Shown piece after piece: positions 50,271 to 58,199 of a stretch of 64,000 nucleotides of DNA (its first letter is position 1; every line of letters starts with the position of its first letter). This DNA is from UBA5018 sp947463165 (lineage in GTDB: Bacteria > Cyanobacteriota > Cyanobacteriia > PCC-6307 > Cyanobiaceae). The notes under the pieces were generated by a model. That model saw nothing but the letters and a program-made list of their open reading frames with translations. It did no database searches and was not told where the DNA came from. Where the stretch lies: the NCBI GenBank assembly GCA_943371245.1, contig CALRTY020000016.1:12532-76531 (forward strand), written 5' to 3'. The translations under genes were made by a program, and so were the position numbers.

Positions 50271-51329
50271 ATGGCCGAGTCCCTGCCCCTGCTGCTGCGC
50301 GCTGCCCGAGGGGAGCAGGTGGAGCGGCCTCCGGTGTGGATGATGCGCCAGGCGGGCCGCTACATGAAGGTGTATCGCGACCTGCGCGATCGCCATCCCG
50401 GTTTTCGGGAGCGATCCGAAAACCCCGATCTCTCCTACGAGATTTCGATGCAGCCCTTCCACGCCTTCCAACCCGATGGCGTGATCTTGTTCTCCGACAT
50501 CCTCACGCCGCTGCCGGGGATTGGCATCGACTTCGACATCATCGAGAGCAAGGGGCCAATCATTGAGCCCGCCATCCGCAGCCAGGCCCAGGTGGATGCC
50601 CTGAGGCCGCTTAATCCGGCCGAAGCGCTGCCCTTTGTGGGCGAGGTGCTGGGCCGCCTGCGCCAGGATGTGGGCAATTCAGCGGCCGTGCTCGGTTTTG
50701 TGGGTGCCCCCTGGACCCTCGCCGCCTATGCGGTGGAGGGCAAGAGCTCCAAGACCTATTCGGTAATCAAGCGGATGGCCTTCCAGGAGCCGGCGCTGCT
50801 GCATCAGTTGCTGGGGCATCTGGCCGATTCGATCGCCACCTATGTGCGTTATCAAATTGATAGCGGCGCCCAGGTGGTGCAGCTGTTTGATTCCTGGGCC
50901 GGCCAGTTGAGCCCCTGCGACTACGACGTGTTCGCGGCCCCCTATCAAAAGCGTGTGATCGACCAGGTGAAGGAAACCCATCCGGATACACCGCTTATTC
51001 TCTATATCTCCGGCAGTGCTGGGGTGCTGGAGCGGATGGGCGGCACTGGCGTTGATTTCATCTCGCTGGATTGGACGGTGGATATGGCGGAGGGCATCGC
51101 GCGGCTGCCGGAGCACGTGGGGGTGCAGGGCAATGTGGATCCGGGTTTGTTGTTTGGCACCCCGGAGGCGATTCGCGAGCGGATTTTGGATACGGTGCGC
51201 AAGGCCAGGGGCCGCAAGCACATCCTCAACCTGGGCCATGGCATCCTGCCGGGCACGCCAGAGGAGAACGCCCGGGTGTTTTTTGAGACGGGCAAGGCGG
51301 TGAATGAGCTGTTGGGAGCCGCCGTTTGA
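50271..51329 (+). CDS. hemE: Uroporphyrinogen decarboxylase
   Basis: A 352-aa cytoplasmic enzyme converting uroporphyrinogen III to coproporphyrinogen III for heme, chlorophyll and bilins. Signatures: 'RPPVWMMRQAGRYMKVYRD', 'SDILTPLPGIGIDFDI', 'GFVGAPWTLAAYAVEG', 'LFDSWAGQLSP' and 'LNLGHGILPGTPEENA'. ATG 50271; the frame is open far upstream across aroA but this is a shadow. Its TGA overlaps the TTG start of the SDR gene. Confidence 0.97.
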   Translation: MAESLPLLLRAARGEQVERPPVWMMRQAGRYMKVYRDLRDRHPGFRERSENPDLSYEISMQPFHAFQPDGVILFSDILTPLPGIGIDFDIIESKGPIIEPAIRSQAQVDALRPLNPAEALPFVGEVLGRLRQDVGNSAAVLGFVGAPWTLAAYAVEGKSSKTYSVIKRMAFQEPALLHQLLGHLADSIATYVRYQIDSGAQVVQLFDSWAGQLSPCDYDVFAAPYQKRVIDQVKETHPDTPLILYISGSAGVLERMGGTGVDFISLDWTVDMAEGIARLPEHVGVQGNVDPGLLFGTPEAIRERILDTVRKARGRKHILNLGHGILPGTPEENARVFFETGKAVNELLGAAV

Positions 51330-52354
51330 CTGCCCGGGCGCCTGGGCGGCAGCGGATTTTGATCACTGGCGCCAGCGGTTGCGTGGGCCAGCACATCGCC
51401 AGCTTGTTGTATCGCCACAGCGATGCGCAGCTGTTGCTGTGGTTGCGGGATCCGGCCAAACTCACGGCCGTGCCTGCAGATGATCCGCGCATTGAATTGT
51501 TGGTGGGCGACCTGCGCCAGGTGGAGCCCCACCGCCAGCAGATCGCCAGCGCCCAAAGGATCATCCACACCGCCACCGCCTGGGGGGATCCGGAAAGGGC
51601 CCAGCAGGTGAATGTGGTGGCGGTGAAGGAGATGCTGGCGGCCACCGATCCAGCGGTGTTGGAGCAGGTGATCTACTTCTCCACCGCCAGCATTTTGGAT
51701 CGGCAATTGCAGCTGCTGCCGGAGGCGGCTGAGTACGGCACCGAATACATCCAAACCAAGGCCCTCTGCCTGCAGCAGCTGGAGCGGCACCCCCTGGCGG
51801 AGCGGATCGTGGCGGTGTTCCCCACGCTGGTGTTCGGTGGGCGGGTGGATGGCAGCGGACCGTTTCCCACCAGTTACCTCACCGCAGGGCTGGCGGAGGG
51901 CAGCCGCTGGCTGTGGCTGGCCCGCTGGTTGCGGGCTGATGCCAGCTTCCACTTCATCCACGCCGCCGACATCGCCCAGGTGTGCGTGCATCTGGCCACC
52001 GAGCCGCATCGGCCCAATCCGGAACCGAATCAAGCGGCGGTAAGGCGGCTGGTGTTGGGCCAGGCGCCGATCAGTGTGAATGCCACGGTGGCCAAGCTGT
52101 GCCGCTGGCGGCGGGTGTGGCGGCCGCCGTTTGGGGTGGATTTGAGCGGCTGGTTGATTGAACGGTTGATCCGCTGGCTGCCGATTGAGGTGAATGCCTG
52201 GGATCGCTTTTCGATTCGGCAGCGGCATTTCATCCACGAGCCGGTGAGTCCGCCGGAGCGGTTTGGGCTGGTGAGCCACGCAGCAAGCCTGGAGGCGGTG
52301 TTGGCGGATGCGGGCCTACCCCAGCGGGGTCGCATCCCCAGGCCGCACAGCTGA
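51326..52354 (+). CDS. NAD-dependent epimerase/dehydratase family (extended SDR)
   Basis: A 342-aa Rossmann-fold protein from TTG 51326, which overlaps the hemE stop (TTGA). NAD loop 'ILITGASGCVGQHIASLLY', 'LLVGDLRQVEPH', 'QVIYFSTASIL', the Tyr-x-x-x-Lys pair in 'YIQTKALCLQQL', and 'FHFIHAADIAQVCVHLA'. Cotranslated with hemE, so a role linked to tetrapyrroles or isoprenoids is conceivable but unproven. The substrate is unknown. Confidence 0.88.
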   Translation: MTARAPGRQRILITGASGCVGQHIASLLYRHSDAQLLLWLRDPAKLTAVPADDPRIELLVGDLRQVEPHRQQIASAQRIIHTATAWGDPERAQQVNVVAVKEMLAATDPAVLEQVIYFSTASILDRQLQLLPEAAEYGTEYIQTKALCLQQLERHPLAERIVAVFPTLVFGGRVDGSGPFPTSYLTAGLAEGSRWLWLARWLRADASFHFIHAADIAQVCVHLATEPHRPNPEPNQAAVRRLVLGQAPISVNATVAKLCRWRRVWRPPFGVDLSGWLIERLIRWLPIEVNAWDRFSIRQRHFIHEPVSPPERFGLVSHAASLEAVLADAGLPQRGRIPRPHS

Positions 52355-52497
52355 GGCTGGCCCGTTTCCCGGCCGCCAGCCCGTTTTCCGGCCGCCGGCC
52401 ACTCGCATATGGCGTTGTGTGGCAAATGTTGCGAACCTGGGCTTGCTGGATCGCAACCGGGCCTAAGAAGACCTATTTTTGAGCCGTTGCACCTGCT

Positions 52498-52851
52498 ATG
52501 AAGCGCCTTACCATGCGCCGTCTTTTCTCTCTGCTCGCTCTCTGCCTGGCTTTGGTGCTGGGTGCAGCTCCGAGCTTCGCTGCTGACGCCGCCCACGGCG
52601 GTCAGATATTTTCTGCCAACTGCGCCGCCTGTCACATGGGTGGCGGCAACGTGGTGAATGCCGAGCGCACCCTCAAGGCCGATGCCCTGAAGGCCTATCT
52701 GGCCAACTACGAGGCTGGTCCTGAAGCCGCCGTTGCCTACCAGGTAACCAACGGCAAAAACGCCATGCCCGCCTTCGGGGGCAAGCTGAGCGCCGGTGAC
52801 ATCGAAGATGTGGCCGCCTATGTGATCGACCAGTCCAACAAGGGCTGGTGA
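52498..52851 (+). CDS. petJ: Cytochrome c6
   Basis: A 117-aa lumenal electron carrier from cytochrome b6f to photosystem I or the terminal oxidase. The signal peptide runs to 'APSFAADAA'; the mature protein has the heme motif 'CAACH' and axial Met in 'GKNAMPAFGGKLS', and ends 'YVIDQSNKGW'. Start ATG 52498; ATG 52513 is possible too. A strong terminator follows. Confidence 0.96.
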   Translation: MKRLTMRRLFSLLALCLALVLGAAPSFAADAAHGGQIFSANCAACHMGGGNVVNAERTLKADALKAYLANYEAGPEAAVAYQVTNGKNAMPAFGGKLSAGDIEDVAAYVIDQSNKGW

Positions 52852-52907
52852 GCCAAGCCTGGGGGCCTTGCCCCCCACTGGCACCACTGACTAATTCAAT
52901 TCAATTG

Positions 52908-52933
52908 CAACCCCGCCGCGGCGGGGTTTTTTG
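52908..52933. terminator. Bidirectional intrinsic terminator of petJ and the convergent gene
   Basis: 'accccgc' pairs with 'gcggggt' over a GC-rich core, followed by T-rich sequence (plus strand) and preceded by 'caattgcaa' (minus strand reads a weaker T-run). It lies 57 bp after petJ and just after the stop of the convergent small gene. Confidence 0.88.
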
Positions 52934-52937
52934 TTGT

Positions 52938-53153
52938 TTAAGCGTTATGGCGCCTTTGGGCTAGCACCGCCAGATAGAGCTCTTCTGGCACCTCGCGGAT
53001 GTCGTATTCAGAAGGCAGCACCCCATGCACATGGCGATGTACCGCCAGCCAGCAATTGCGCTCCGGGTCTTTGCCACTGGCATCAAACTCATGGGAGGCG
53101 GCCACCAGGCTGGCAATCAGCTCAGGACCAATCAGTTCTGGGGTGCTGGTCAT
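52938..53153 (-). CDS. Small acidic hypothetical protein
   Basis: A 71-aa protein from ATG 53153: 'MTSTPELIGPELIASLVAASHEFD', 'NCWLAVHRHVHGVLPSEYDIREVPEELYLAVLAQRRH' (in parts). No signal or membrane segment. I recall no named family, but the composition and convergent position with petJ look genuine. The frame opens upstream at 53243. Confidence 0.6.
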   Translation of the reverse strand: MTSTPELIGPELIASLVAASHEFDASGKDPERNCWLAVHRHVHGVLPSEYDIREVPEELYLAVLAQRRHNA

Positions 53154-53398
53154 CGCGGCGGGGATGGGAAATGGTTTGTGGGTGCAGCATGCCATGTTCG
53201 AACGCCTGCGGCTGAGCACTTTATGCCTCGCCGACCGCTGCAACGATTTGTTGGACTAAGCCGCACCGCGGCAGATTCAAATCCACTATAGCCAATTATC
53301 GGCAATATGCTCCAAAGGCTGATCGTCTGATTGCAGACCTGCGTGGGCTGGTGCTGGAGGACTGATCGCTCGGGAGTCTCGCAGTTTCACAGTGAAGG

Positions 53399-53422
53399 AT
53401 GACACCATCATGTGTGTGTCAT
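53399..53422 (+). promoter_or_regulatory. Inverted repeat ahead of the recombinase gene
   Basis: 'atgacac' (53399-53405) pairs with 'gtgtcat' (53416-53422) across 10 bases, 32 bp before the recombinase ATG. It contains the same TGACA/TGTCA half-sites as the array at 55042-55090 and could be an operator or recombinase arm site (inference). Confidence 0.4.
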
Positions 53423-53453
53423 TTCTTTCATCCCCTTGGGGAGAAACCTCACC

Positions 53454-54356
53454 ATGGAACAACACCAACAGGAGCGATTCGACCAGCTCTATATCCAGCA
53501 CCTGCAGGCCCTCAAGCTTCAAGGCAAACAGGGCAAGACCATTGACGGCTACTCCATGGCCTTACGCCGGATCGCATGCTTATTCAACCGCTGTCCTGAC
53601 AACCTCACAGCAGCTGATCTGAAATCCTATTTCGCCTGGATGGTAGAGAGCCACTCCTGGAGCAGCATCAAGGTTGATCTCTGGGGTTTGTAGTTTTTTC
53701 GACACATCCTTGGCCAACCCATGGAGTGGGTAGACATCATCAAGCCACCCAACTCTAGATCTTTGCCTGATGTTCCCACACGGGAGGAAGTGCAGCGATT
53801 GATCAACAGTGTCTACCGGCTGCGCTACCACATGTACTTCTTTACGATCTACAGCATGGGCCTGCGACTCGGGGAAGGCCTGGCCCTTGAGATCGGCGAC
53901 ATTGATGCGGCCCAGAAGCTTGTGCATGTGCATCAGGGCAAGGGAGGAAAAGATCGCTACGTGCCCCTGCCGGATGCGACCCTGCAGCACCTGCGCCGCT
54001 TCTGGAGCACCCATCGGCATCCACGGTTGCTGTTCCCCAATGGCATTGGCAATGAGGCCTCAGCCCGCACCGCCAGGAGCCCGATGGATCGCGGGGGAGT
54101 GCAGGCAGCGATCAATGCGGCCCGGATCAGCTGCGGCATCCACAAGCACCTGACGGTGCACAGCCTGCGCCATGCCTACGCCACCCGTCTACTGGAACTT
54201 GGCGTGGATCCGCTCTCGATCCAGGTGGTGCAGGGCCACCAGAAACCTGAAACTACGGTCCGTTACGCCCATCTCACCTAGGTTAACCGCCAGCAGGCCA
54301 AGGATTGTATTGAGGATCTTGTGTCCGGCTTTGCACTGCGCTGGGAGGAAATCTGA
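53454..54356 (+). pseudogene. Tyrosine recombinase/integrase with two in-frame TAG codons
   Basis: One frame of 301 codons from ATG 53454 to TGA 54356, interrupted by TAG at codon 80 (53691-53693) and codon 276 (54279-54281) but otherwise intact. The N-terminal SAM-like domain is present ('DQLYIQHLQALKLQGK', 'DGYSMALRRIACLF'), and all catalytic residues can be seen: Arg in 'YSMGLRLGEGLAL', Lys in 'GKGGKDRYVPLP', 'HSLRHAYATRLLELG', His in 'VVQGHQKPETTVRYAHL' and the Tyr nucleophile there. The arrangement, ending TGATG into an IS91-like transposase, fits IS91-family elements with an accessory integrase. Two nonsense changes make it a probable pseudogene. Confidence 0.8.
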
Positions 54357-54475
54357 TGATCCTCCTTACTGATCTGATCGATCGCTATAGCAGCGATCTT
54401 GAACAACGCCACGGGCAACAACTTCTGCCAGGCCATCATCGAGCTCTACAGCTCATGTCAGCCGACAGTTTTTAA
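54356..54475 (+). pseudogene. N-terminal stub of an IS91-like transposase
   Basis: From ATG 54356, which overlaps the recombinase stop, the frame reads 'LTDLIDRYSSDLEQRHGQQLLPGHHRALQLMSA', the usual beginning of IS91-family (HUH) transposases, then meets TAA at 54475. The family-typical Cys-rich zinc region and HUH motif do not follow. The break coincides with the left arm of a 13-bp inverted repeat (54456-54468), suggesting that an insertion or deletion removed the rest. Confidence 0.6.
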
Positions 54476-54512
54476 GATGCAATGCGGGCTCAGTTTTCGC
54501 TGTCGGCTGACA
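54456..54512. repeat. Perfect 13-bp inverted repeat with 31-base loop
   Basis: 'tgtcagccgacag' (54456-54468) and 'ctgtcggctgaca' (54500-54512) are exact inverses. The structure sits exactly where transposase similarity ends. It could be an element end (IS91 elements end in hairpins), a recombinase site, or a cruciform. No T-run follows. Confidence 0.75.
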
Positions 54513-55789
54513 GACCGGCCAACCTGGCAATTCCCCCGCCACCCCATAGCAACCAGGTTTTGCGGGTGGAGAGCGAGCCTTGTGGCCAGCGTCACCGCCA
54601 GAGGCTGAACGAGCTTGCTGGGCGGCCATGTCGCCAAGCCACTATTAGCTTGCAGCCGCCGGCTGGTGAAGCCTGAGGCACTGCCTGCCCAGCGACCCTT
54701 CCCCCTAGCTCGCCCAACTCAGGGCCGACCTCTTGCAGACACCCGTCTGGTGCTGGGCGGAGCGACGCAGGGCGAGGCGGGGCGAAACACAGCCTCAAGC
54801 GCTCCGACTGCGCAGAGCAAGTTGCACTTATGCGGCATAAAGCCTTGCACTTTTATTGCATGCAAGTTCGGCATTAAATTAATGCCTAGTGCCAGCCATG
54901 TCCCAGAATCCAGTGCTGTCGGGGCTGGAATAGATATTGAATAAAAATCCATCTGGCCTGGCCGGATGCCACACGCCAAGGGGAGGGACAGAGCGCCAAC
55001 CCCGAACGCAAGCGAGTAGCCCCGACCCCAGCAACCCCAACTGTCACCTGCATGACAGCCATGTGTCAGCAAGATGACAAATAAGTGACATTCAGTCCAC
55101 AACTCTAACGGGCCCCAGCTGGCACAGTTATCTCAACACCAATCCAGAACGATCAATCCCGGATCCCTGCCAAATTCAGCCAAGACAAATCAATGTTTCG
55201 GTCACACAATTACGCAAACCCTTTCCAGCAAATGGCTGGCGAATGCGGCAGCCAAATTAACACACATTTTTTCACCATGAACGCCGAATCACAACTAATC
55301 TTAATACGACCCTGGAGGAAGGCTGATCTGCTATTGCTGAGCATCGGCACTCAAAGAAATAACAGCGTCTACTCTCAAACCCAAACAACCCCAACCAGAA
55401 GCGCGCAATCACAGGCCGAGCACCGCAACGAAAACCGGCGCAAGCAAGCCCTGGATCGCCGCAAACCCAGCAAATTTAAGGCCTGGGATCCACGGCCACC
55501 CCATCGACCCCACAGGCCCCATCAACCCGATCACGGCCTCCCAGAGCATCCTTAGCAAGCAACAATCCCAGGCAACCTCAGCGGCAGCTCAAACACTCAA
55601 CCCGAGCTAGTCGACCACATCTCATACACAAATCAGCCAACCGCACCACGGCACTCCACATCGCAATTTCAGCGCACGCTACGAAACCAACACACAGCAA
55701 GACATCAATATGGGATTAAGCAGCAGCCGTCGTAGCCAATGAGTTCATCATTTTCCTAATTACACCCCCCGACCACCGAACCCAGATCG
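54476..55789. other. Gene-poor mobile island
   Basis: About 1.3 kb without a convincing gene. It holds the right arm of the 13-bp inverted repeat, a palindrome 'ttatgcggcataa' (54828-54840), AT-richer sequence near 54840-54960, the 11-bp-periodic array (55042-55090), and from about 55190 an A/C-rich stretch unlike the surrounding genes. A 120-codon frame (55193-55555) is Gln/Pro/Arg-rich and not protein-like. Confidence 0.55.
55042..55090. promoter_or_regulatory. Five TGTCA/TGACA half-sites at exact 11-bp spacing
   Basis: Half-sites begin at 55042 (TGTCA), 55053 (TGACA), 55064 (TGTCA), 55075 (TGACA) and 55086 (TGACA), each separated by six bases. Pairs 1-2 and 3-4 are palindromes TGTCA-N6-TGACA. 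An 11-bp period puts all sites on one face of the helix, typical of operators and iterons. On the minus strand the spacing also resembles 7+4-bp Pho-box-type repeats. The protein that would bind is unknown. Confidence 0.6.
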
Positions 55790-56482
55790 ATGCGCGACAT
55801 CCTGATTGACTGCCTGCCAATTATTGATCTGTTGGAAGTCACACCCAGCACCAATGCCGTGGCATCTCTGACCAACTGCGACCAAAGCTCGGTATCGCGC
55901 ATATATCGTCATGTAAGCCAGTCTCTGGACCTCGGATTTAGAAAAATTAACGGCACCTACAGGGCCCACCGCAACCAAGAAGTGCTGTATTCCTTGCGGC
56001 AGGCATCCCAGCTGATGCGGATGCACCGCGGTGCATCCCATCTCAACTGGGTCGGCAGCTGGTGGAATGAAACCGCCCTCCTGCGTCAGCTGAAGTCCCC
56101 CCCCCTGCCGCGGCATTGGCTAGAAGAAGAACGCACCCTGCAACTCCTGGATGCGCGAGTGCTAGACCTAGCTGTCGTCTGTGGCCTGGAGGTGCTGCCC
56201 TGCCAAGACCTGCTCGACCGGGAGCCATTCAGCTGGGGGCCCTGGGCCGCCATCGGCCTAGTGCGCTACCCCCTGGAGCTACGGTCAACGATCACCAAAT
56301 CAAAGCCGACCACAGACAGGCAAGACCAGTCTTACCAACAAAACCCAGGGACAATCTGCACAGATGTCGCCCTCATCCGCAGCGAACACCTGAATCGCCC
56401 CGCCATTAAAGCCCTGATTGAAGACATTCGCATCGCCTACCATCAGGTCTGCAAACACAACAGCGAACTCGAATGGCTCTAA
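55790..56482 (+). CDS. HTH (LysR-like) transcriptional regulator
   Basis: A 230-aa protein. The N-terminal 65 residues look like a winged helix-turn-helix ('LLEVTPSTNAVASLTNCDQSSVSRIYRHVSQ' in parts, then 'YSLRQASQLMRMHRG'), as in LysR-type regulators. The rest ('LDLAVVCGLEVLPCQDLL', 'DVALIRSEHLNRPAIKALIEDIR') resembles an effector-binding lobe, shorter than usual (LysR proteins are about 300 aa). It follows the mobile island, so it may be a passenger or a resident gene. The ligand and targets are unknown. Confidence 0.6.
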   Translation: MRDILIDCLPIIDLLEVTPSTNAVASLTNCDQSSVSRIYRHVSQSLDLGFRKINGTYRAHRNQEVLYSLRQASQLMRMHRGASHLNWVGSWWNETALLRQLKSPPLPRHWLEEERTLQLLDARVLDLAVVCGLEVLPCQDLLDREPFSWGPWAAIGLVRYPLELRSTITKSKPTTDRQDQSYQQNPGTICTDVALIRSEHLNRPAIKALIEDIRIAYHQVCKHNSELEWL

Positions 56483-56605
56483 GGAATTCGAATGGCTCTA
56501 AGAAAACTCTGAATATCCCCCAGCCAGCCTGAGCAACCTCAGCCGCCTGAGCAGCCAAGAGCCCCAAGGCTGAAATGCCCTCTACTACCAGCAAAATTGC
56601 CTGCC

Positions 56606-58015
56606 ATGACCAGCTCCCTGCCTAGCCCAGTGGTCTTAACTCCACTGTTGAAGCCAAGCCTGGCGGCGATGCGGGAACCTGTGTTAATGGGCGTCACCCG
56701 TCCCCTGAGCTGGCGGTTGCAACAGCTAACACGGCTAGAAGAGCTGTTAAAGCTACACGAAGACGAGATAGTTGAAGCCCTTGCTAATGACCTGGGCAAA
56801 GCTGCTTTAGAGGCCCATGCCGAGCTAGCGACAGTGCGCAGGGAAATAAAACTCTGTCGTCGCCAGCTGCCCCATTGGATCAAAGCTAAACCCTTTCCAG
56901 TCGATCTTGTGCTGCGCCCAGGGCGGGTCTGGCAGCAGTGCGAACCCCTGGGCTGTGTGCTGATCATCGCCCCCTGGAACTATCCATTTCAGCTCTGCCT
57001 TCACCCCTTAGTCAGCGCCCTGGCCGCCGGCAATAGCGTGGTGCTCAAGCCATCGGAGCAGGCGCCCCACACCGCCGCATTGATCGCCCGCATCTTGCCC
57101 CAGGCCTTCGCCGCCGAGCAGCTACAGGTGGTGCTCGGCGGCGCCGAGATCGCGGCCCAACTGCTGGAAGAACAGTTTGATCACATTTTTTTTACCGGCA
57201 GCAGCCGGGTTGGCAGCTTGGTTATGCAGGCAGCCGCCAAGCAGCTGACGCCCGTGACCCTGGAACTGGGGGGCAGGAGTCCGGTGATCGTTCTGGACGA
57301 CGCCGACATCACCATCACCGCTCGGCGCCTGGCCTGGGGCAAAGGCCTCAACGCCGGCCAAACCTGCATCGCCCCCGACCATGTGCTGGTGCAGCCAGCG
57401 GTGCGCGATGCCCTGGTGGCCGAGATCGCTAAGGAACTGCGCCAGTTCTATGGCGACAAGCCGCTAACCAATCCAGATCTCACTCGGATTGTCAACGCCA
57501 GTCATTTCCAGCGCTTGGAGAAACTGCTGGAGGGAGCTCGGCAGCGCGGCCAGGTACTGGTGGGCGGTGGCAGCGATGCCGGCGAACGGCGCATTGAACC
57601 CACGGTGCTGGCGGTGGACAGCCTGGAAGACCCACTGATGCAGGAGGAACTGTTCGGTCCGCTACTGCCGGTAATGACAGTGAACAACCTGGAACAAGCC
57701 CTGGCCCAGGTGCGGCGGGCCCCCAAGCCGCTGGCGCTTTACCTGTTCAGCCGCAGTGCCGCAGCCCAGCGGCGGGTATTGGAGGCCAGCAGTTCCGGCG
57801 GTGTGGTGTTCAACGATGTGGTGATCCAGGCCGTGGCGGCCGAACTGCCCTTCGGGGGGGTGGGTGCCAGCGGCATGGGCCAAGGCCATGGAGAAGCGGG
57901 CTTCCGCAGCTTCAGCCATCAACGCAGCGTGGTAAGCCGCCCCTTCTGGCTAGATATGCCTTTGCGATATCCCCCCTACGGCGATAAATTAAAGCTGATG
58001 AAATGGTTTATGTAA
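56606..58015 (+). CDS. Aldehyde dehydrogenase (class 3-like)
   Basis: A 469-aa NAD(P)-dependent dehydrogenase from ATG 56606. Motifs: 'IIAPWNYPFQLCLHPLVSALAAGN' region, 'FFTGSSRVGSLVMQAA', catalytic Glu in 'VTLELGGRSPVIV' and Cys in 'GLNAGQTCIAPDHVL', and 'EELFGPLLPVM'. The C-terminus 'YPPYGDKLKLMKWF' is typical of the ALDH3-like group that oxidises fatty aldehydes or apocarotenals in cyanobacteria. An AT-rich stretch follows it. Confidence 0.94.
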   Translation: MTSSLPSPVVLTPLLKPSLAAMREPVLMGVTRPLSWRLQQLTRLEELLKLHEDEIVEALANDLGKAALEAHAELATVRREIKLCRRQLPHWIKAKPFPVDLVLRPGRVWQQCEPLGCVLIIAPWNYPFQLCLHPLVSALAAGNSVVLKPSEQAPHTAALIARILPQAFAAEQLQVVLGGAEIAAQLLEEQFDHIFFTGSSRVGSLVMQAAAKQLTPVTLELGGRSPVIVLDDADITITARRLAWGKGLNAGQTCIAPDHVLVQPAVRDALVAEIAKELRQFYGDKPLTNPDLTRIVNASHFQRLEKLLEGARQRGQVLVGGGSDAGERRIEPTVLAVDSLEDPLMQEELFGPLLPVMTVNNLEQALAQVRRAPKPLALYLFSRSAAAQRRVLEASSSGGVVFNDVVIQAVAAELPFGGVGASGMGQGHGEAGFRSFSHQRSVVSRPFWLDMPLRYPPYGDKLKLMKWFM

Positions 58016-58199
58016 AATTTATAAAATGTTTTTACAAAATTGATTATGTAAGTTGTATAAAAATAATGGCATAACTTATGCGCTGATCCTGCGCCGGGGA
58101 GCTGCCATGTGCGAGGCAGCTGCTGGCAATTGCCCAGCCCCTTGCTGGCGGTGGCCTTGAAAGGCCTCTTAACCTAAGTCTCTGGTTAGAAGTGCTTCC
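58016..58199. other. AT-rich spacer with palindrome
   Basis: 58014-58080 is strongly A/T-rich ('aaaatgtttttacaaaattg' type) and contains the palindrome 'gcataacttatgc' (58069-58081). It may hold the promoter of the LysM gene. No -35/-10 pair can be set with confidence. Confidence 0.35.

Noticed and set aside
55193..55555. A 120-codon plus-strand frame in the mobile island
   Set aside because: Low-complexity Gln/Arg/Pro/His composition, no ribosome-binding site and no recognisable fold; probably chance.
54828..58081. Palindromes 'ttatgcggcataa' (54828) and 'gcataacttatgc' (58069) sharing the same half-site
   Set aside because: The half-sites are in opposite order and the two contexts are unrelated; two short AT-rich palindromes in 3 kb may be chance.
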